A DNA stretch of 64,000 nucleotides from an uncultured Clostridia bacterium (GTDB lineage: Bacteria > Bacillota > Clostridia > TANB77 > CAG-465), in the NCBI GenBank assembly GCA_944387385.1, contig CALXES010000008.1, forward strand, positions 1 to 64,000, given 5' to 3'. The translations under genes and the position numbers were made by a program. Positions 60,620-64,000 of this stretch are shown here, one piece after another; the stretch's first letter is position 1; each line of letters begins with the position of its first letter. A model generated the notes under the pieces. That model searched no databases, was not told the origin of the DNA, and saw only the letters and a program-made list of their open reading frames with translations.

Positions 60620-63061
60620 ATGTATGAATTTACAGATAGTGCAAGAAGAGTTATAGAGCTTGCAAAGGAATTTTCTTTAAATCATAATTATTCATATGTA
60701 GGAACAGAGCAAATATTATATGGATTAATAGCAGAAAATGAGGGACTGGCTGCTAATATTCTAAAAAAACAAGATTTAACAGCAGAATATATAGAAGAAG
60801 AAATATTAAAAATTGATGGGATTATGAATACAGTTGTTGATGAAGATCAAATAGATTTTACACCAAGAGCCAAAAGAATTATTGCAAATAGTCAAAAAGA
60901 GGCCATAAGAATGGGACAAAATTATGTTGGATCGGAACATATTTTACTTGCATTAATGAGAGAAATAGATAGTGTTGCTGTAAGAATATTAATAGATTCT
61001 GATGTAGATCCTCAAAGAATATTTACTGAGCTTTTAAGAATTCTTGGTGAAGAATCACCAATATCTAAATCATATAATGATCCTGCAAATATGGAAACTA
61101 AGTCTACGGCAAATACACCTACTCTTAATCAATATGGTAAAGATCTAACAGAGCTTGCAAGACAAAATAAATTAGATCCTGTAATAGGAAGGGAATCTGA
61201 AATTGAAAGAGTAATAGAAATTTTGAGTAGAAGAACTAAAAACAATCCAGTTTTAATTGGAGAACCAGGTGTTGGTAAAACAGCAGTTGTCGAAGGGCTT
61301 GCTCAGATGATATATGAGAATAATGTTCCTGAAATATTAAAAAATAAGAGAGTTGTATCTTTAGACATGGCATCAATGATTGCGGGAGCTAAATATAGAG
61401 GTGAATTTGAAGAGAGGCTAAAAAAAGCTCTTCAAGAAGTAAAAAATTCAAAAAATGTTATATTGTTTATTGACGAAATTCATACTATAGTTGGTGCTGG
61501 ATCAGCAGAAGGTGCTATGGATGCAGCCAATATTTTAAAGCCATTATTATCCAGAGGAGAAATTCAAGTTATTGGAGCAACAACATTAAATGAATATAGA
61601 AAATATATTGAAAAAGACAGTGCTTTAGAAAGAAGATTTCAAAGTGTGATTGTTGAAGAACCAAGTATAGATGATACTATTGAAATTCTTAAAGGACTAA
61701 AGGATAAATATGAGGCTCATCATAAAGTGAAAATTACGGATGAGGCGATTAAGGAGGCTACAATTCTTTCTGAAAGATATATTACTGATAGATTTTTACC
61801 AGACAAAGCAATTGACCTTATAGATGAAGCTTGCTCTAAAGCTAAAATAAAGAGTTTAACAAAACCAGAGAGCTTTAAAAATCTTGAAAAAGAGTTGGAG
61901 AAAAAATCTAAAGAAAAAGAAGAAGCTATTATATCTCAAAATTTTGAAAAGGCTGCAAAGATAAGAGATGAAGAAAAGGAACTAAAGGATAAAATTGAAA
62001 AACAAGATGAAAAGTGGAAAACAAAAGAGAGCAGTAAAAGCATATCGATTGGAAAAGAAGACATTTGTTTAGTTGTATCAAACTGGACAAAAATACCAGT
62101 TACAAAGCTTACGCAAACAGAGACAGAAAAGCTAAAAAATTTAGATAAAGAACTTAAAAAAAGAGTAATAGGTCAAGATGAAGCTATAGAGGTACTTTCT
62201 AAAGCGATAAAAAGAGCAAGAGTTGGACTTAAAGATGAAAATAGACCTATAGGATCATTTATGTTTCTTGGACCAACTGGAGTTGGTAAAACAGAGCTTA
62301 CAAAAGCTCTTGCTGCAAATATGTTTGGAAGTGAAAATTCTATGATAAGACTTGATATGTCAGAGTATATGGAGCCGCATAGTGTATCTAAATTAATTGG
62401 TTCACCTCCAGGATATGTTGGATATGATGATGGAGGTCAATTAACAGAACAGGTAAGAAGGAAACCATATTCTATCATATTATTTGATGAAATTGAAAAA
62501 GCACATCCAGATGTATTTAATATGTTACTACAAATATTAGATGATGGAAGACTTACAGATTCTAATGGCAGAACTGTTAGTTTTAAAAACACAGTTATAA
62601 TAATGACATCGAATACAGGTGCTAGAAATATTCTTGAAAATAAAACTATTGGATTTGCAAGTAAAGAAGATCCAAAAGCAAATTATGAGAAGAATAAAGA
62701 AGAGGTTATGACAGAACTTAAGAGAACTTTTAGACCTGAGTTTTTAAATAGACTTGATGAGATAATTGTGTTTAAAAAGTTAGATAAAGAATCTGTTAAA
62801 AAGATTGCAAGAATTATGATAGATAACTCAATTTCAAAACTAAAAGAAAAAAATATAGATATAGACATAGATGATACAGTCGTTGAATATATTGCTAATG
62901 TAGGATTTGATGATAATTATGGTGCTAGACCATTAAGAAGAGCAGTGCAATCTAAGATAGAAGATAAATTTGCAGAGGAACTTCTTGATGGTAATATTAA
63001 AGATGGAGATCACATAATATTAAAAGTCGAAGATAATAAAGTTGTAATAAGTTCTAAATAG
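60620..63061 (+). CDS. clpC: ClpC ATPase
   Basis: 813 residues. Two N-terminal Clp-N repeats (about 1-145), AAA1 with [15 protein letters not shown] and [13 protein letters not shown], a UVR/M-domain linker ([20 protein letters not shown]), AAA2 with [15 protein letters not shown], and a D2 small domain with [10 protein letters not shown]. Unfolds substrates, including arginine-phosphorylated proteins, for ClpP. Last gene of the ctsR operon; AAAGGGTAGATAGAG lies before the start. Confidence 0.97.
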   Translation: MYEFTDSARRVIELAKEFSLNHNYSYVGTEQILYGLIAENEGLAANILKKQDLTAEYIEEEILKIDGIMNTVVDEDQIDFTPRAKRIIANSQKEAIRMGQNYVGSEHILLALMREIDSVAVRILIDSDVDPQRIFTELLRILGEESPISKSYNDPANMETKSTANTPTLNQYGKDLTELARQNKLDPVIGRESEIERVIEILSRRTKNNPVLIGEPGVGKTAVVEGLAQMIYENNVPEILKNKRVVSLDMASMIAGAKYRGEFEERLKKALQEVKNSKNVILFIDEIHTIVGAGSAEGAMDAANILKPLLSRGEIQVIGATTLNEYRKYIEKDSALERRFQSVIVEEPSIDDTIEILKGLKDKYEAHHKVKITDEAIKEATILSERYITDRFLPDKAIDLIDEACSKAKIKSLTKPESFKNLEKELEKKSKEKEEAIISQNFEKAAKIRDEEKELKDKIEKQDEKWKTKESSKSISIGKEDICLVVSNWTKIPVTKLTQTETEKLKNLDKELKKRVIGQDEAIEVLSKAIKRARVGLKDENRPIGSFMFLGPTGVGKTELTKALAANMFGSENSMIRLDMSEYMEPHSVSKLIGSPPGYVGYDDGGQLTEQVRRKPYSIILFDEIEKAHPDVFNMLLQILDDGRLTDSNGRTVSFKNTVIIMTSNTGARNILENKTIGFASKEDPKANYEKNKEEVMTELKRTFRPEFLNRLDEIIVFKKLDKESVKKIARIMIDNSISKLKEKNIDIDIDDTVVEYIANVGFDDNYGARPLRRAVQSKIEDKFAEELLDGNIKDGDHIILKVEDNKVVISSK

Positions 63062-63117
63062 TTGAATTTAATTTATATTTGTGCTATATTAAAGCTATAG
63101 TATAAGGAGGAATTTAT

Positions 63118-63627
63118 ATGGAATTTATGAAAAAAGTAGAGGAAATCTCTAAGAAAGTTGGTGATACAGCATCTAATACATATAATACTGTTGCTGATAA
63201 ATCTGGTAAATTAATTGAAGAAACGAAATTAAAAATATCAATTTCAGATAAAGAAACAGATATAGATGAAATTTATGAAGAAATTGGTAAGTCAATTTAT
63301 ACAACATATAAAGCGGGAGAAGATGTTGGAAAAGACTTTACAAAACAGTGTAAGAAAATAGATAAACTTAATGACGAAATAAATGAGATGAACAAAAAGA
63401 TTCTATACAATAAAAATTTAAGGACATGTGAAAATTGTGGAGAAATTATTTCACTAGATAGCAAATTCTGTACAAACTGTGGAGAAAAGCAAAAACCAGT
63501 AAAAATTAAAGAAGAAAAGAAAGTTGTAAAAAAAGAAGAAGTAGAAGTTGAGAAAGTTTGTCCAGAGTGTGGAGAGGTTTGTGAGCCAACTGCTAAGTTT
63601 TGTAATAAATGTGGTCATAAATTTTAA
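63118..63627 (+). CDS. Double zinc-ribbon protein
   Basis: 169 residues. An N-terminal helical region (about 1-100, EEISKKVGDTASNTYNTVAD) resembles amphipathic or apolipoprotein-like helices. Two zinc ribbons follow: CENCGEIIS/CTNCGEK (about 102-123) and CPECGEVCE/CNKCGHK (about 149-168). No DNA-binding or enzyme motif. Possible role in sensing or scaffolding; unknown. AAGGAGG precedes the start. Confidence 0.75.
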   Translation: MEFMKKVEEISKKVGDTASNTYNTVADKSGKLIEETKLKISISDKETDIDEIYEEIGKSIYTTYKAGEDVGKDFTKQCKKIDKLNDEINEMNKKILYNKNLRTCENCGEIISLDSKFCTNCGEKQKPVKIKEEKKVVKKEEVEVEKVCPECGEVCEPTAKFCNKCGHKF

Positions 63628-63633
63628 TATTAA

Positions 63634-63669
63634 AAAAATAGCTAGTTATGAGAATAACTGGCTATTTTT
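63634..63669 (+). terminator. Terminator after the double zinc-ribbon gene
   Basis: AAAAATAGCTAGTTAT pairs with ATAACTGGCTATTTTT around GAGA (one G-U pair). Confidence 0.9.
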
Positions 63670-63727
63670 GTTGTTAATTTTTAATGATATTATATAACAT
63701 AGTAAAATATACTTTAGGTGGTTGTTT

Positions 63728-64000
63728 ATGAAAAAGAAGATAATAATATTGATAATTGTTTTTTTATCTTTTAATATGGGAACAATATTTTTCTATGGTA
63801 AATATAATTCTAATGAAAAGACGATGTTGACTAAAAATGAGATATTTGATATTATTGATAATATAGAAGATATAGTTATAACTTCTATTTCTACAGACGG
63901 ACAAAATTTTTTATCAGAGGAAAATAAGCTAGATGCTACAATTTTATATATAGTAAGTAACAAAACAAAATATCAAGAATATATTATTAGTGATTATAAT
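63728..64000 (+). CDS. Membrane-anchored or exported protein, N-terminal part (runs off window)
   Basis: 91 codons are visible. MKKKIIILIIVFLSFNMGT is a signal peptide or anchor without a lipobox Cys in the visible part. It continues YNSNEKTMLTKNEIFDIIDN and then a probably folded domain. AGGTGG precedes the ATG at 63728. The family cannot be judged from this part. Confidence 0.72.
   Translation, partial: MKKKIIILIIVFLSFNMGTIFFYGKYNSNEKTMLTKNEIFDIIDNIEDIVITSISTDGQNFLSEENKLDATILYIVSNKTKYQEYIISDYN

Overview
The window is a gene-dense chromosomal segment (about 70 % A+T by eye) from an anaerobic, endospore-forming Bacillota of class Clostridia. The evidence is the gene content: spoIIM, spoIIAA-spoIIAB, yunB, a DUF3794/LysM spore protein, CotF-like coat proteins, spoVAC-AD-AE, spoIIP and gpr; a ctsR-mcsA-mcsB-clpC operon; trmFO; the short Clostridia-type rpsM-rpsK-rpsD-rpoA-rplQ cluster; Gram-positive SOS and CtsR boxes; and canonical sigma-A promoters with 17-bp spacers. 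I cannot name a genus. I see no rRNA, tRNA, CRISPR array, prophage or insertion sequence. The window opens inside a surface-protein gene and closes inside a small membrane-anchored protein gene.

Layout. 1-2.5 kb: the end of an anchorless thioester/Cna-B-type surface protein, a 1.1-kb gene-free gap, and a stand-alone 62-residue LPNTGG-plus-helix mini-protein. 2.5-8.7 kb: tsaC/sua5, adk, map, then infA-rpmJ-rpsM-rpsK-rpsD-rpoA-rplQ. 9-14.4 kb: an SPFH/zinc-ribbon membrane-stress pair, a sigma-70-like factor with a small membrane protein and an exported protein, and tmcAL in reverse. 14.5-18.3 kb: rnhA, spoIIM, xerD, a class B-like sortase and spoIIAA-spoIIAB with no sigF behind them. 18.3-29.5 kb: hslO, two pseudouridine synthases, rpsU, ctpA, veg, spore-envelope genes, a DUF84 phosphatase, a frameshifted peptide deformylase, a HAD phosphatase, a PAS protein, a Cas2-like orphan and rplM-rpsI. 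29.6-39.2 kb: a degenerate HD-EAL protein, SOS-controlled recA and recX, an unrecognised three-gene cluster with an HELRH protein, deoD, scpA, and a divergent groES-groEL pair. 39.3-51.3 kb: mrnC, CotF-like genes, spoVA, a DivIVA-like protein, spoIIP, topA, trmFO, holA, gpr, a bactofilin-like membrane protein and a rhodanese. 51.5-58.6 kb: two adjacent genes sharing an FWxxEW N-terminal module, a nucleotidyltransferase, a polytopic protein, dnaG, rpoD. 58.6-64 kb: ctsR-mcsA-mcsB-clpC and a double zinc-ribbon protein.

How it works together. Most of the window is core information processing and protein quality control interleaved with single sporulation genes placed behind housekeeping genes. 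Junctions are very compact, and several intrinsic terminators appear to have a second role. The hairpins before spoIIM and gpr contain part or all of the ribosome-binding site. The hairpin before the rhodanese contains its start codon. The hairpin before ctsR overlaps the -35 box. A perfect 14-bp inverted repeat spans the -10 box of the deformylase. The best candidates for something undescribed are the free-standing LPNTGG mini-protein, the HELRH cluster at 33.0-35.2 kb, the FWxxEW paralog pair at 51.4-52.9 kb, and the set of dual-use hairpins.
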